Shown here one piece after another: positions 1 through 11,285 of a DNA stretch of 64,000 nucleotides (positions are counted from its first letter, which is position 1; each line of letters begins with the position of its first letter). The stretch is taken from contig JAFKAC010000013.1 of the NCBI GenBank assembly GCA_025766275.1, positions 434,001 through 498,000 of the forward strand, read 5' to 3'. Source of the DNA: Lactarius indigo. Its lineage: Eukaryota > Basidiomycota > Agaricomycetes > Russulales > Russulaceae. The notes under the pieces were generated by a model. It had not been told where the DNA came from. It searched no databases and saw only the letters and a list, made by a program, of their open reading frames with translations. The translations under genes were made by a program, and so were the position numbers.

Positions 1-1093
1 GAAGTGCTTTGGACCCGGTTTGTCACATTTCCACACATCCATCAACATTATCTCATATTCATAGTATAGAGCATGACCAAGTTATCCCTGTGGAACATTC
101 AAAGACACTCAAGAACAAAGTGAAGATTGTTGTGGATTCAGATGGGGAACCTGAAATTCCTTCCATTACCCTAGATGATGGCTATTCAGCAAAGGTCGTT
201 CAGTCAGCTCTTAGGGATTATTGTAATGCTCATATCAGTGAGTTAAGGATATTCCCTTTACAGTTCTATGATAACACATATGAGTTAGGATTCATCTCTG
301 GTAGGAAGAAAGCAACTATCCCTTGGAGCAAAGTCTGCAGTGATCCAGCCGCATGGATTGAGGAGGAATGCTTCCCAACTGGATTTCCATGGGTGGATCC
401 ATCAAAGCTCCGTATAGTTCAGGTGTTCAGGCTGCTAGACCACTGGAGGCAACGCGAGAAAGAAGGATTAATTCCATTGATCTGGAACTCATCCTGTGAG
501 CTACTTACTGATAGAGATCAGGCTGTACAGCGGATCCAGAATCCGAAGCGGATCCAGAATCCACAGCGGACACAGAGATGCTCAGATTCCAATGAGTCTG
601 AGTCAGACACTAGCAGTGAAGAGGAAGATTTCTCAAATGAAATCAATGGTTTACAATCTCCAACTGTGACCCCACCTCTTCCACCATCGCCATCTTCATC
701 TGCCCTCAGTAGAAATAGGGAGGCTGAACAGACATCTGCTCCTAGTGAGCAGCTTACCATTTCTCTTATGGCCATACAAACTCATGCATACTACTTTATA
801 GCCACTAGCAAATCATTGTATCCTCCTCCATTGAGCATATCAAGGGCGGAAACATTTCGGAAACATCCAAGGATTGAGACAGGACCTCCAGTGGGATCTG
901 TGCCATACAACAATCCTGGTGTGCCCAAGCCCCAGCAAGGACGAGTCAAGCGAGTGGTCAAGATGACAGATAAAGCCAGGTAAGTAAGCACAGTAAAGAC
1001 ATATACTGTGTGATCTGATCATTATAAAGGAATGTAGATATTGGCAGGGGTTCAGGTGGACTGGATCCAACATACCTTCAGAGAGGCAATTAG
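1..1093 (+). CDS. 3' part of an uncharacterised fungal protein, cut by the window start
   Basis: The frame is open from the first bases of the window, so the true start lies outside. Exon 1 runs to 979, where a strong donor (CAG|GTAAGT) stands. An acceptor at 1047 (TTGGCAG) opens a short last exon that stops at TAG 1091-1093. The visible part is about 340 residues. It has a compact region of roughly 150 residues with tryptophan and proline motifs (IPWSKV, GFPWVDPSK, LLDHWRQREKEG). A low-complexity stretch with the repeated phrase RIQNP, an acidic Ser/Glu run and a Pro/Ser segment follow, and then a basic tail. I do not recognise the domain. The style resembles multicopy hypothetical proteins of mushroom genomes, often transposon-linked, but that is inference. 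It lies directly upstream of the 33-bp minisatellite. Confidence 0.55.
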
Positions 1094-1168
1094 TGATACA
1101 GTGATACCTTTGTATAAATTTAAGAACCTGTGGCTGTTGACTTATCCATTCCGGAAACCACATGAGTA

Positions 1169-2185
1169 TTTCCGTCGAGGACAACTCAGTTTCCGTGACT
1201 TTTCCCATGGCTGGAAATTGAGTTTCCTTGAATATTCCCATTACGGGAAGTTAAGTATCCGTGAGTCTTTCCGTCATGGGAGCCTCATTTTCCGTGACTT
1301 ACCCATTACGGGAGACTGAGTTTCCATTAATCTTCCCGTCATGGGAAGATATGTTTCCGTGAGTCTTTCCGTCACGGGAACCTCAGTTTCCGTAACTTAA
1401 CCTGTGACGGGAGACTGAGTTTCCGTTAATCTTCCCGTCACGGGATGATAAGTTCCTGTGAGTCTTTCCGTCACGGGAACCTCAGTTTCCGTGACTCAAC
1501 CCGTGACGGGAGACTGAGTTTCTGTGAATCTTCCCGTCACGGGAAGATATGTTTCCGTAAATAGTTCCGTCACGGACAACCTCAGTTGCCGTGATTTTTC
1601 CCGTGACGGGAAACTGTGCATCCATGACTCTTCCCGTCACGGGAAGATATGTTTCCGTGACTTTTCCCGTTACGGGAATCTCAGTTTCCGTGACTTAACC
1701 CGTGACGGGAGACTGAGTTTCCGTGAATCTTCCCGTCACGGGCAGATATGTTTCCGTAAATAGTTCCGTCACGGACAACCTCAGTTGCCATGATTTTTCC
1801 CGTGACGGGAAACTGTGCATCCGTGACTCTTCCCGTGACGGGAAGATATGTTTCCGTGACTTAACCTGTGACAGGATACTGAGTTTCCGTGAATCTTCCT
1901 GTCACGGAAATATATGTTTCCGTAAATATTTTCCGTCACGGACAACTCAGTTGCCGTGACTTTTCCCGTGACGGGAAACTGTGCTTCCATGAATCTTCCC
2001 GTCACGGGAAGATATGTTTCCGTGACTTAACCCGTGACGGGATATTAAGTTTCCGTAAGTCTTCCCGTCACGAGAAACTGGATTTCCGTGAAGTCTACCA
2101 TCATGGGAAACTTACTTTCCGTCATAGCTTCCATTCTAGGAATAAGAGCTTCTCTTGAGTTTCCCATGATGGGAAAGTAAGCTTC
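1169..2185. repeat. 33-bp minisatellite built on a CCCGT(G/C)ACGGG palindrome, with higher-order repeats
   Basis: About thirty monomers of 32-33 bp alternate TTTCCGTGA-type half sites with full palindromes such as TTCCCGTCACGGGAA (7-bp arms around one centre base). Spacer words such as GATATG, CTCAG and CTGTGCAT mark monomer subtypes. These subtypes recur as a higher-order unit of 199 bp (1524 to 1723, six monomers) and then 166 bp (1723 to 1889, five monomers). Open frames read through the array because 33 is a multiple of three; they look like a by-product of the repeat, not genes. Confidence 0.9.
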
Positions 2186-2545
2186 CATGAAGCCCACCTT
2201 CTGTGAGATCTCTCCTGACTGGATTCTGGGCATCTGTATAGGTATCCCCATTTCAGGAAGTAACATGGGTCGTGATGCCTCCATTTCAGGAAATGAATGG
2301 GTGTTTATTCATCTGTTTCGGGAAATGACCCGGAAATCTGATTCTTCCATTATGGAAGGAAATATTGCTACTTCCTTTAGCAATTCCTACATCGGAACCG
2401 ACGTCGGGTGGCCCATGAATTCCGGAAGAATTTTGTGCGTCGGCCAACATTGGTTGGCCCATGAGTTATGAGGGGTTCTTCCCGTCGGATGGCCCATGAG
2501 TTATGAAAGTCATGGCAGATCATTGGCTGCAAACCAAGGCCCACA
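2186..2545. other. Degenerate flank of the minisatellite, ending at a junction with the array unit
   Basis: Isolated TTTCAGGAA and TTCCGGAA-like half sites continue. The phrase TGGCCCATGA(G/A)TT then recurs three times (about 2410-2510), with GTCGG nearby. From about 2545 (CGGCCCACACCTGCGCG) the sequence matches the 3' part of the DUF6593 genes, for example near 62156, so this is the breakpoint where the repeat block replaced the rest of the unit. I see no gene here. Confidence 0.6.
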
Positions 2546-3960
2546 ACCGGCCCACACCTGCGCGTTCGGCCCGGTCCCGGGCCGGAGCTATATAGAAAAA
2601 AAGAAAAAAAGAATGGCCCGTGCAGTGAACGTGCGCGCTGCGGGGAAAATTTTGGTGGGAGCTTGAGGTGTGAGTTGTAATCGAGTTACGATTCAGGGAA
2701 GGTGGAGAGGTTTCTGAGGATGAGTGTAGCATTGTGATCGTGACGGAGGTGGATGAGGAGCGAGGAGGCAAGTCCGAACGGGGAGGCAGACTGATATGGC
2801 TAGGTACAACAGGAAACAGAGATCGGTATTTTGGTAATGGGGTAGGGGGGTAGGGAGCCAACGTGAGTGTATATCCGAACTTGGTGTGGTTCGTCCTCTG
2901 AGACTCGTCTATGTGGTAAGTAGGAAGCCAGTGATACGGGCGAACGGGCGACGACGCCAAAGGCGGCTAACGTGTACAGGAGTACCCTTGAGAAGACGGG
3001 TAACGTGGCAGCTCTTTGATTCGGGGGCAGAGAAGACAATGTATGAGAGGCGAGCGACAGCGACGAACCCGAAAGCGTCCCGTATGCAGCTTGTTCGGAC
3101 GTATATGTTGAGTATTGCACCGCCGAGTGATCACCGGTGTGAAATGGTAAACGGTTTGTCGCTCGGAACGAAGCCTCCGTTGCTTGTTAGATCATCTATG
3201 CTCTCTACGGCGTAACGTGGGTACCATCGATAGCACGAGCTGATATGGTTAACCGCCACCAATCGATCTCCGGAGTAGACTCTAAGGTGTGCAGAGGGCT
3301 GCTACACCGACGGTTCCGGATGATAGTGATCCAGAAGAAGGGAGGGCACTTGAAGTTAAAAGGCTACCCAGGGATAGGTAGGAAGGGTCACACACAGACT
3401 GACGGGAAGGGGAAGACCTCAATACATTTTCGCAATAATTGCGGAGCCGCTCGCTGCATGGCTGCTTCTCAGATGGCAACGGGCCCAAGACAGTTTCTGT
3501 CGTGCACTACAAGGAGAACGATGTGAGGACGGACGCACGTGTATTCTCCGATCACATACGGCGTTATGTACCCCAGAGCCCTTTCGTCTTAAGCTATACC
3601 GATGGTTGTAGATGTAAAATTTGCGATACCTTTGGAGTAATCGAATCGGTTATATTCGGGTAGAACGGGGGAGAGCCCACCTTGAGAGAGCCATAAAAAT
3701 AGCCCGGGAATTAGTCCGCGGGCTTCCTATGACCCTCGCCAAATACAACCTCGACGCCAGTGAGATCCTTTGATTCATGGAACGATGATTTCTGAATTTT
3801 GTTGGCTAGTGTACTTGAGAAACATTGACAAAGCCATTCGGATCAGACCTGGGGTCCTTGGTGATATTGTCGTCGGTATTGATAACATTTTCAGATGAAC
3901 CATCGCAAACGATGGAATCGATAAACAGAGAGTCATCAAAGGATTACATAGTCGAGGAGT
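2546..3960 (-). pseudogene. DUF6593-like relic, copy 1
   Basis: This matches the intact copy at 61947-63954 in order and orientation, but in broken frames. The N-terminal stretch keeps a DGSSEN-TDDNITK-RSDPNGFVNVS sequence and then hits TAG where the intact copy has the W of the RVRWPTNF motif, followed by a frame slip. The Ser/Pro-rich C-terminal part is recognisable at 2546-3120, also in shifted frames. Its 3' end is lost at the minisatellite junction, and no NLR follows it inside the window. Confidence 0.75.
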
Positions 3961-4424
3961 TGAGCCAAACGCGCGTCGTCCTATTGTTCGGGCCGACATA
4001 CCCGTCGAATGACTTTTTTCGATGCTTCACGGTTGTCCCTACTCACCTGTTACTGTAAGTACAGTTCAGTACGGCGAGTACAACCTGAAGGTGTGGAGCC
4101 ACTACGTCAGGCGTTGCGATTTGTCGATTCATCTCTTGAATGGTCCTCACGATCGTTTTGGCTGGAGCTGGCGCTAATAGTATGCTCCGAATCCGAAAGT
4201 CCGTTTCTCATAGCTAACTGACATATCTTGCTTGTTGCGGGCCAGTGATGGGGGGAATTAATTTTTATGGAAGCATACGAGTATCATAGCAGCGGCTTCT
4301 ACTGTAATTTTTTTTTGTTCACGTCGCAAAAGTGGCCTTGCATGTGGCGCCGCTTGGGCGCCACGGTTCCATGTGCGTCGCTGCCGCTATTTGCCACACC
4401 CCTTACACCTCTAGTTTGATACCA
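3961..4424. other. Short intergenic remnant between copy-1 DUF6593 and the 3' end of NLR 1
   Basis: About 460 bp without a supported gene. Parts match 55880-56230, the region beside NLR 4: the TTTGTCGATTCATC phrase, a GGCGCTGGCGC-like phrase and the word GGGCGCCACGGTTCCATG. It is a shortened copy of the unit's intergenic sequence; the large spacer block seen elsewhere is missing. Confidence 0.6.
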
Positions 4425-7400
4425 TCACCAAAACAAACCTAGACTCGTTGGTTGGTTCCGTGACTCAGCCGAGGACCCAGCAGTGACCTCCAGGTTTTCA
4501 TAAGTGTGAAATTCCGAAAGTGGGGCTAGACCGGCCGACGAATCAAGATACTGCAATGCAACGCCGGGTAAGCGAGGTAGGTTTGGAGATAGTTTTTCTC
4601 TTACTGGAGTTCCTAATACAGTAGGACCGAACCTCGGTGTGGTCGGACAATGCTCATCGTGAAATTGCGCCCACTCTAATCTTGGCCAATGTGGGCTTGA
4701 ACGTGGAGTCAGGCACTGCCAGTGATCGATCTTCGCGTTGGCTTTGCCACCGCACTGGAGCAACAAAGACGCGATCTCCATCCTCCCATAGTATGATGCC
4801 AAATCGAACGGGGTTGCGTGGTTTACGTCTTGCGCATTCACGTCCGCTCCGTGCTCGAGTAATAGCCGTACAACGCGAACAACATCGCCTTGGAAGTAAT
4901 ATGGGCCTAGTGACACTAGGTGTAATGGGGTCCGGCCTTGAGCGTCCTTTGCGCTGACATTTGCACTAGCATTGAGCAAGACCAGTACCATTTCGGCCCT
5001 CCCAAGGCGGGATGCCAAGTGCAATGGGGTTTGTTCGTTGCCATCTAGCACGTCGACGGCCGCACCACGCTCCAGTAATAGTTGTGCAACAATGGTGTCA
5101 TTGCCCACGGAACAGCCTTCGGCTGCTACATGCAATGAGGACCGGCTCTGGTAATCCTTCGAGTTGGTGGTTGCACTGCTATCAAGCAACCATCGAGCGA
5201 TTTCGACCTTTCCATGGTAAGATGCCAAATGCAATGGAGTTATGTTGGCCTCGTCTGGCGCGTTGAGGTCCGCGCCACGCTCCAACAATAGTTGTGCAAC
5301 ACGGATGCCGTCGTCCTCAGAGTAGAGATATATACCCCTAGCCGCTGAATGTAACGGGGTCCCGCCCTGAGTTCCCTTTAAGTTGGCGGCTGCACCATGG
5401 TCGAGCAGCAACCGTGCCATTTCAACTCTCCCATAGTAGGATGCCAAGTGTAGCGGAGTTTCATTGCTCTTGTCTTGCGCGTTGACATCCGCGCCGCGCT
5501 CCAGTAATAGTTGTACGACGTGGATGTAATCTTGCTCAAAGTTATATGTGCCTAGAGCCATTAGGTGCAATGGAGTCCGGCCAAAGTTGTCCTCTGAGTT
5601 GGCAGTTGCGCCATAGTCGAGCAGTACTCGTGCGATATCGGGCTTCCCATACAACGACGCCAAGTGTAACGGAGCCGGGCGGTTCCTATTCCGAGTCCAT
5701 GCACCCACGCCTACGCCACACTCCAATTAAACGCTGTCTAATACGGAGACCATTGGATATAATATTTACCTTCTGACTCTTGGTATAACGAAGGCTCTCC
5801 ATTGTTCCCTTTGACGTTTGCGCCATGGTCGAGCAGTGCCCGTGTGATCTGGACTGGGCCAAAATTGGAACGTAAATGTGGCGGCACCTTGTGGTTCTCA
5901 TCTTGCGCATTGATGTCTTCGTCGCCTTCGAATAATGACCGTGGAAAACCGACATCACGTTCCCGAGAGTCGTCCTGGCACCGTGACACTGGGCGCACTG
6001 AGGTCCCGACTGTGCTATTCTCCACAGATGCATCTGCCAGCGCGTTGAGCTCAATAAATTTCACGCGAATTCAAAGGTCTCCGTACCTATTTCCAGAAGT
6101 GATGGAGTTTCGTCGTCCTTGCGAAGTTTGTTTACCTCCGCGCCATGCTCCAACCGAAACCCCTCGTGATTGAGAGTATCACCAACATCGCTTTTGTTGT
6201 AAATTTGGTTTTCCAACAGCACGTGTAACGGCGTCTTGCCATTGTTGTTCTCCGCATTGGGATCTGCGCCACGCTCGAGAAGAATACGTGCGAGCTTGAA
6301 CCATTCCCGCCCCATGGCCAGATGTAACGGTGTTTGGCCGTTCTTGTCTCGTCTGTTCACCTCCCCTCCGCGCTCTAGTAAGAGCCATAGAAGGTCCAGA
6401 GTCTCGCCTTCGTCGTGAAACCGGCTTTCTGACAGTAGATGAAATGTGGTCTTGCCATCGCGGTTCTCCCCATCGGCATTTGCGCCATTCTCGAGAAGAA
6501 TCTGCGCAAACTCGAACCAGTCGCGCCCCATTGCAAGAAGTAACGGCGTTTGATGGTTCTTGTCCCGTCTGTTCACTTCCGCACCGTGCTCTAGTAAAAG
6601 CTGTAAAAGGTCCAGAGCATCGCCTTCGTCGTGAATCCGGCCTTCTATCAATAGATGCAACGAGGTCTTGCCGGTGCTGCTCTCCCCATTGGCATCGGCG
6701 CCGTGCTCAAGAAGAATCCGTGCAAGCTTGAACCGATCCCGCCCCATTGTCAAGAGTAGCGGCGTTTGGTTGTCCTGGTCTTGTTTGTTCAATTCCGCGC
6801 CGTGCTCCAATAACAACAGTGCGAGATTGAGAGTATTGATTTCGTCGTACCTATAGTCTTCAGCCAGTAGGTGCAATGTAGTCTTGCCATCCTTGCTCTC
6901 GCCATTGGCATTTGCGCCGTGCTCAAGAAGAATCTGCGCGAACTTGAACCAGCCCCGCACCATAGCCAGAAGTAACGGCGTTTGGTTTTCTTTGTCTCGT
7001 CTGTTCGCCTCTGCGCCGTGGTCCAGTAATAACCGCGCGCGATCGAGAACGCTGTGGTCGTTGAACATCCATTGTTCCGACAGTATGTGCAACGGGGTCC
7101 TGCCATTGTTGTTCTCTGCGTTAGCATCTGCGCCATGCTCAAGAAGAGTGCGCATGAGCTTGAACCGACCCCACGCAATCGTCAGAAGTAGTGGAGTTTG
7201 GTTGTCCCTGTCTCGTCTATTTACCTCCGCGCCGTGCTCTAATAATAGCAGTGCGTGATTGAGAATGTCTTCGTCGTACATCTGGCGTTCGGACAGGATA
7301 TGCAACGGGGTCTTGCCACGGTCGTCCTGGGAATTGACGTCTGCCTTATGCATAACGAGCATCTCAGCTACCTTGAGTTCGCCTCTATCTTCTGCCAGAT

Positions 7401-10400
7401 GTAGTAAACTCCTGAGAGTATCATCTCGGGCGTTCACATCTGCGCCGTGTTTGAGTAGAACATTCGCTTTGTTAACAAGATCATCTTGGGACCATGCGAG
7501 CCGCGGCACCATGAGTAGTATTGTCTCTCCTGTCGGTCCCCGAATATCGACGTTCGCACCATGCTCAAGGAGGAGTTCCACGACCTCAATGCGGTTTTGG
7601 ATTAGTGCAGCAAGCAGCGGAGACCTGTATCGGCCACAAATAGCATTGACATGGTGCGGGTGTTTGATGGCGAGGTACTTGACTAGGTCGTAGAACCCGC
7701 AAAGCACTGAGTAGTACAAAGGATTTGGTGTCTCCCCGGATACCACCCAAAGGGCCCGTTGTCGATGTCATATATCCCAATCCACGCTGAAAAATGCGGC
7801 CTTTCCGGGTCAAAGAGTATTTCCATCCCGTCCTTTACGCGTGCCGCGACATCCTCAAATTGTGCGTGCCTGACCCAGTGTTGAGCAGCGTATCCAGCCA
7901 ATGGTAAACCTTTTATGCCCCCTTTGTCGATGTGATCTAAATGGAGAAGAGATCCGAGACAGGCCTGCGTGAGGACGGTGTGTGCTGGTCCAGGATGGAT
8001 TTGGTATTGAGAGAAGTCGCCGAGGCGATTTGAGACCAAAAACTCCTTGACGGAGAAATGTGAAAACTGGACAACCTGACCGTACCAGCGGCGGTCAACG
8101 ATAATTAGGCTTGAGCACGTGGATAGCACAGCCTCTGTCTGATCGTCCAACTGCCAAGCCGCACGGTATTTCGGAATCCCTCCCTGGGCCACATCAAACT
8201 CGAACGCGAGCAATTCTGCAAGCTCTTCGACATGAAGCGGCCGGACTGCTATCATGAGGCATTGCAGCATACGATGGGCGTGTGCTTGGTTCGCCTGAGG
8301 GATTTGACTGAGCACGCGTAAATAGGTCTCGTCCAGCGATTTGGGTAACTGGTCGAGGGTCTGCCGAATACTTGCTGGGAGACAGTGCCGCAGAACCTCC
8401 AACTGACAAAATACCCATCGGAACCTGCATGGTAAATATGAGAAGAACTATCACCGAAAGCGGGAGGATACTCTTACATTCCATCCGCTTTTCTAGACAG
8501 CTCCTTAATGACTAGCTCCTTCTCACCGCTCCGCCATCTCCGCATCATCCTGTCCGAGGAAACGACGTTTCTCACGTAGCTTGAAATATCCCTCTTTTGT
8601 CCAACCTCGTCGTGAAGTGAAACAGAACTAGCTAGTGGCCCAAGGACATTTTTGATGTCGACCTCTGGGCGACTGGTAACACAAATATGCATGTTTGGAA
8701 GGCCCAGCCGAATAAGGTCGTCCAGAAGGTCAAGGACAACTTCTCGTGGGGTTGGCATCCCAGAGGCGTTGGGACACTCGTCAAGCGCATCAACGATGAT
8801 ATAGATTGGCTGCTGTGCGGCGACTAAGAGCATTTCCCGAAGACAGTTTTTCAAAGCGCTATTGCTGGGTTGTTGCGCGCCCTTCCCGTGTGTAGAATAG
8901 ATACGGGAAATTATCTCGCAGCACGGGCCTGAGTAGGCAGAAAGTTGAACAAGGAGAGAGGCGACAAAGTTGCGGAAGTCTTGTTTTTTGTCTTTGTCCC
9001 GAAAGTCAAAGTAGAAAAATGCCAAAGCGACCTGTCTGGCATCGCGCAACGACATAACGTGTTTTATGATGGTGGAGCTTTATTTATTATGAGTTTCTGT
9101 CATCGACGACGATAGCTGGAAAATGACGAACCATAGGATGCCTTCCCGGACCCCGCTATGCAAATTGGAGGTCATCAAGTTTTGAGCAGTAAAAGGTAAG
9201 AGGGACTTACGTTTTCGGTGGATCCACAACAGTGGACCCGTCGATGTCCATTCCTTGAATTTCTCGTCTCGAAAAAACCACGCGGCCGTTCCCTCTTGGT
9301 GGGTCTCGCATGCAATATTGTAATTTGTGGATGGGTCCGGCGGAGAAAGCCATTTGTGGATGTCCTGTTCTATCTGCGCCCCTGAGCAGAAGATTCAGTC
9401 TCTACAACGGTCGCGATACGGGTAGGAGATCACAAACACTTTACTTCTTCTACGTCGCGCTTTACGTCATCCATATCATTCGACATTTGCTGCATAGCCG
9501 TGTTGGTTTTGTCGGCACCTAGACGGATGAGCGTTTAGTCATGCGGTGAGTGGGTGACTAGTTGACAGAGCCGCGTACCATCTTTGGCCTCGGTGGCGAC
9601 CTTCAGAATCTGAGCCGTAACCATTTGAAATTCCTCCTGTATTAGGTTATCGAGCCTCTTTACTGTAGCGCGTCCTCAATATCGATCCTCCCAAGTAGTT
9701 TCCTGGCAAATAATTCTGGGGAAACGTGAGGTTGGTGAAGTGTAAAGCATATTCTGCTGAGACAACTCACTGGCTCATCGTCGTTTCACTTCCTTGGTTG
9801 CGATAGAAAGGATAGAAAGTAGCTCGATCACGATCTTCACCAGCACTTCCGCCATTTCCGTGGTCAGCGAAATTTGGGTATAAACCCCAAGGCGCTTGAA
9901 GAAGCTCTCGATGCGCTGAAAAAGGTCGATGATCGCACCGTGGCTTGCTCTGACATCCTTTGCCGCCTATAAAGTTCCAGTGTTAGCGGCGGCAGACCCA
10001 CGAAAAGGAATAGCGAGAACACAGACAGCGAGGAGGACACCAATTCCAGTAAAGATTAATTTTGCAGGAGGAAGCGCCTTCACCAATAACGTTAGATTTC
10101 ACTTCGAGTTGTCGTACATCGGATTCGTGATAAATACCAGGCTAACGCCGTCACCAAGAGCCCCTGAAAAGGTGTAGAGTACATGGACCAACGGATCGAT
10201 CCACTTCATCAACTTCTGATCTCCAGATTGCTCGAACGCCTTGGCTTGATCCCGAAGTATGTTCAGGATAGCGTCGATGGACTCGCAGATTTGCAGCTCA
10301 GAAGCGAGCCGGTGGGAAAGAAGATCATTCCCAGTATTTTTCTTGTATTCATCTAAGGCAGCATCGAGCATTGATTTGAAGTTTGAGGATGTGGCATTTG

Positions 10401-10419
10401 TCTGGGAAGGAGAAGACAT
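4425..10419 (-). pseudogene. Goodbye-NACHT-ankyrin NLR-like gene 1, inactivated
   Basis: It has the full eleven-exon layout of the intact paralogs: a Goodbye exon from ATG at 10419, NACHT exon 8474-9055, a winged-helix and ankyrin exon (8402-6061) and a second ankyrin exon (5726-4425). At least four lesions break it. CGA has become TGA at 9775-9777. A 5-nt insertion at about 9660-9668 shifts the frame inside the Goodbye exon. One base is missing inside the Walker A codons at about 9141 (intact paralogs read GSGKS, here the frame breaks after GSGK). One base is missing at about 7731-7745, before the first ankyrin repeats. The Walker B region (YIIVDALDECPN) is still readable. Its first ankyrin tract has six double-repeat modules, the most in this window. 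Some fragments could still be expressed, but a full-length product is not possible from this sequence. Confidence 0.9.
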
Positions 10420-11285
10420 GAGGCTGTAGGATTTCTGGGGAGGATAGCAGACCGGTAATAGCTTGAGTGCGTGACGAGTCAGAGGAAAGTCAGAGGAAGC
10501 ACGACGTGACCGGCCCGGGTGCCTTTTGCTTAGATGGAAAGATCCACACCGCCTCCTAGATGCGTCTCAAAAGGGTACAGTCGAACCTCTCATAACCCAT
10601 ACCCATTAAGAGCCATATAACCTCATAACCACTGGGCTTCCACAACCCACACCAGTACGTGAGGATAGGCCCGGAGCTGTAGTTTAAAATGTGTAGATTA
10701 TTGAGGATCAGAGAAAATGATTTGCCGGGTACAAAATCCCAAAAGTGGGTATGGGTTATGAGAGGTTCGACTGTACAATGAAAAATGGGATCCATTTTAC
10801 AATTACACTCGATTCTATAGCGTGATGAACTAACCCATTGAGAAAAGAGCGGGTGAATGCGAAGCGAAGAGCTAAAAGTCAAACGATGAGGTGAAACCCG
10901 AGTCGGACGCAGCGATCGGAACGCATATGCATACAATGGCCAGCAAGTAGACATATGTCGTATCAGTAAGGAGCAGCATACAGTAGTGGACCAAGAACGA
11001 TTTCCACTGTAGTTAGGGAAAAGTAGTCAGGTCTCGTCAGACCCATACTCACTATATTCCGAATCCGTCTCTTCTACTGCCACGCACTGAACTAGGATAA
11101 GTAATAATCACCGTATACAACATAAAATAGATGAAAGAAAAATGGAATGAGAGAACGCTTTGACGTTAATAGGATCAGTACAAGGTAACATAATTGCGTC
11201 CGAGGCCTCGCGCCGGCGCACACAACCCTAAATTGAAGTGAGCAATAACGAATGATCTGACCCCAAGGCCCATCTTTCTATCTTA
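10420..11285. promoter_or_regulatory. Upstream gap of NLR 1, likely promoter region, carrying a MITE
   Basis: This gap matches those at 36968-37543, 52008-52570 and 61361-61946 in words such as TTAGATGG(A/G)AAGATYCA and AACTAGGATAAGTAATAA. It probably holds the NLR promoter and 5' leader. The MITE at 10576-10775 makes it longer than the others. I cannot place a specific TATA box or operator with confidence. Confidence 0.45.
10576..10775. mobile_element. MITE with 28-bp perfect inverted repeats and TA target duplication
   Basis: Both ends begin TA-CAGTCGAACCTCTCATAA and run inward as perfect inverted repeats to CCCATACCCA. The element between the TA duplications is 196 bp (10578-10773) and has no coding capacity. 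The CAGT ends and TA duplication point to a Tc1/mariner or pogo-type family. Paralogous gaps (near 37090, 52130 and 61490) read CTCAAAAGAGTGAAAAAGATCC with nothing inserted, so they serve as empty sites. The open frames crossing this element are by-products. Confidence 0.9.

Noticed and set aside
1041..2158. Several open frames of 70-95 codons across the minisatellite
   Set aside because: They repeat the same peptide words because the monomer is 33 bp. They lack independent starts, domain content or splice support.
1169..2185. CRISPR-like array of short palindromic repeats
   Set aside because: The repeats are contiguous with no unique spacers of constant length, and the genome is clearly eukaryotic.
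10556..10954. 132-codon minus-strand frame upstream of NLR 1
   Set aside because: It runs through the MITE and its perfect inverted ends. It is absent from all paralogous gaps.
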